Made by a program: the position numbers and the translations under genes. Under the pieces are notes generated by a model. That model saw only the letters and a list, made by a program, of their open reading frames with translations. It did no database searches and was not told where the DNA came from. From positions 1 through 5,895 of the forward strand of contig JAGLYT010000105.1 in the NCBI GenBank assembly GCA_023132075.1: a stretch of 5,895 nucleotides of DNA, read 5' to 3'. Shown piece after piece: positions 4,637-5,895 of the stretch (positions are counted from its first letter, which is position 1; each line of letters starts with the position of its first letter). This stretch comes from a bacterium (GTDB taxonomy: Bacteria; CBDUZB01; JAGLHV01).

Positions 4637-5895
4637 ATGAAAAGAGAAAAAAATAAGCAATTGTCTATAATGCATCGGAAAGAAGGAAAGTCTGAAGTAG
4701 TGGCAATTGTTTTTTTTGCTTTTGCTATTTTGATTTTATTGAGCTTGCTTTCTTCAGGTAGAGTTAGTTATGTTGGCGTTTTTGGAGAATTTTTAGCTAA
4801 ATATTTACTTCTTTACCTTGGAGGAGGCAGTTATTTTTTACCTCTGCTTGTGTTTCTTGGAGGAATAAGTATTTTTAAGAGAGAAAAAATTGATAAAATA
4901 ACTTTTAAAATTATTGGGGTATTACTGTTTTTAATCGGAAGTTGTTCTTTATTTAGTTTTTTTGATTTTTCTAAAGTGGACGGAGGAGTGTTTGGAGAAT
5001 ATTTTTCAAAACTTCTAGTAAGCGGATTTGGATATATAGGAAGCTATATATTATTCACTGCTATACTAATTATTTCAATTATTTTGACTACGGGTTTTTC
5101 TTTAATTGGTTTTTTGAATAAACAGCCGGTAAGGTTTTTTAGCTATGTCGCAAAAAAAGCAAAAGTATTTTCTCCCTTTTTTATTAAAGAGAAGGATTTG
5201 CGTGAAAATAAGCGGGATATAAAAATTAGTTCATCAATGCATTCCGATAAGTTTTCTTCCAGCCAAATTTTTAATAAAAAAGAGAAATCTTTAAATGATA
5301 AAAAAAATATTAACGAAGAAAATAAAAAGGGAGTTTTTAAGGATTTTTTTTCGGGCAGCCGGAATTGTCCGGTTGAATACAAATTACCTTCTTTAGATTT
5401 TCTTGTTAACCCATCTACAACAAAAACAACACAGAAGGAAGAAGATTTAAAAGAGAATGCTTTTTTCTTGGAGAAAGCTTTAAACAATTTTGATATTAAA
5501 GCTAAAGTGGTACAGGTTAATCCGGGACCTATAATTACCCGTTATGAAATTGAACTTGCCCCGGGGGTAAAAGTAAGCCGCATCCTTAATTTATCCAATG
5601 ATATTGCTTTAACCATGAAATCGGGTAATGTAAGAATTTTAGCGCCCATACCGGGTAAAGCAGCAGTGGGCATAGAAATACCCAATCTTAAAAGCAGCTT
5701 TGTTGGTTTGAAAAGGATATTAATGACTGATAAATTCAGGAATGGCTCTTCGAAACTAACTATAGGTTTGGGTTTGACTGTTGCAGGAATTCCCTATGTT
5801 GCGGATTTATCATCTATGCCGCATTTACTTATAGCCGGGGCTACCGGTTCAGGAAAAAGTATAGGATTGAAGACTATTATTACAAGTATCCTTTA
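4637..5895 (+). CDS. ftsK: DNA translocase FtsK/SpoIIIE, N-terminal part (cut by window end)
   Basis: FtsK is a septum-anchored, ATP-driven DNA pump that clears and aligns chromosome termini during division. The 419 codons present cover the N-terminal membrane domain, with four hydrophobic segments (about 21-40, 56-80, 90-109 and 130-160). A Lys/Asn/Ser-rich linker of only about 100 residues (about 161-265) follows, then the start of the motor. The alpha region includes NPGPIITRYEIELAPGVKV (295-313) and APIPGKAAVGIEIPN; the Walker A motif GATGSGKS is at 401-408. Walker B and the DNA-reading gamma domain lie beyond the window. The short linker resembles SpoIIIE-type proteins more than the long E. 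coli FtsK. The start at 4637 is the first in-frame ATG after uppP, but its ribosome binding site is poor (GGTTGGA). An in-frame ATG at 4670 is possible but has an even weaker upstream signal. Probably co-transcribed with uppP. Confidence 0.95.
   Translation, partial: MKREKNKQLSIMHRKEGKSEVVAIVFFAFAILILLSLLSSGRVSYVGVFGEFLAKYLLLYLGGGSYFLPLLVFLGGISIFKREKIDKITFKIIGVLLFLIGSCSLFSFFDFSKVDGGVFGEYFSKLLVSGFGYIGSYILFTAILIISIILTTGFSLIGFLNKQPVRFFSYVAKKAKVFSPFFIKEKDLRENKRDIKISSSMHSDKFSSSQIFNKKEKSLNDKKNINEENKKGVFKDFFSGSRNCPVEYKLPSLDFLVNPSTTKTTQKEEDLKENAFFLEKALNNFDIKAKVVQVNPGPIITRYEIELAPGVKVSRILNLSNDIALTMKSGNVRILAPIPGKAAVGIEIPNLKSSFVGLKRILMTDKFRNGSSKLTIGLGLTVAGIPYVADLSSMPHLLIAGATGSGKSIGLKTIITSIL

Noticed and set aside
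4623-4640. Five-codon frame (ATG to TGA) overlapping the ftsK start, as a possible leader peptide
   Set aside because: There is no ribosome binding site upstream of 4623 and no attenuator structure nearby. A short chance frame is the simpler reading.
5143-5487. 114-codon minus-strand open frame inside ftsK
   Set aside because: It is antisense to the low-complexity ftsK linker; its Lys/Phe/Ser composition follows from the AT-rich codons on the other strand.

Overview
This is a 5.9 kb piece of an AT-rich (roughly one-third GC by eye) bacterial chromosome. All recognisable genes are on the + strand and are housekeeping: ribosomal protein S15, polynucleotide phosphorylase (PNPase), a biotin carboxyl carrier protein, undecaprenyl-diphosphate phosphatase and the first half of the FtsK/SpoIIIE DNA translocase. 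The genes look bacterial, but the sequence does not fix the phylum. An rpsO-pnp pair with ftsK a few genes downstream is seen in Bacillota, Thermotogota and several uncultured phyla. A lysine-repeat mini-protein next to a small winged-helix protein would fit uncultured groups such as Omnitrophota or Atribacterota, but that placement is only an inference.

Layout. Bases 1-120 are compositionally different (the first 60 bases are 50% GC) and hold no gene I can identify; they may be the edge of another element. A good sigma-70-type promoter (129-157) then drives rpsO (213-482), pnp (520-2604) and accB (2627-3112), which are closely spaced and have no obvious terminator between them. An extremely AT-rich spacer (3113-3205) leads into a second, perfect-consensus promoter (3206-3235). 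It serves a 37-residue protein made almost entirely of K-K-K-x-x repeats (3283-3396). A strong intrinsic terminator follows (3414-3449), then a 65-residue winged-helix gene (3481-3678) with no visible promoter of its own, then a second intrinsic terminator (3696-3734). A third promoter (3736-3764) starts uppP (3805-4605), and ftsK (4637 to the window end, truncated) follows 31 bases later.

How the genes fit together. The first operon combines translation, RNA decay and the carrier subunit of fatty-acid synthesis. The last pairs recycling of the cell-wall lipid carrier with a membrane-anchored chromosome translocase at the division septum. The middle cassette is the least ordinary part. It looks like a strongly transcribed, H1-tail-like basic peptide, with a small putative DNA-binding protein expressed only by readthrough of the terminator between them. 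No CRISPR array, tRNA, rRNA or complete mobile element is visible.
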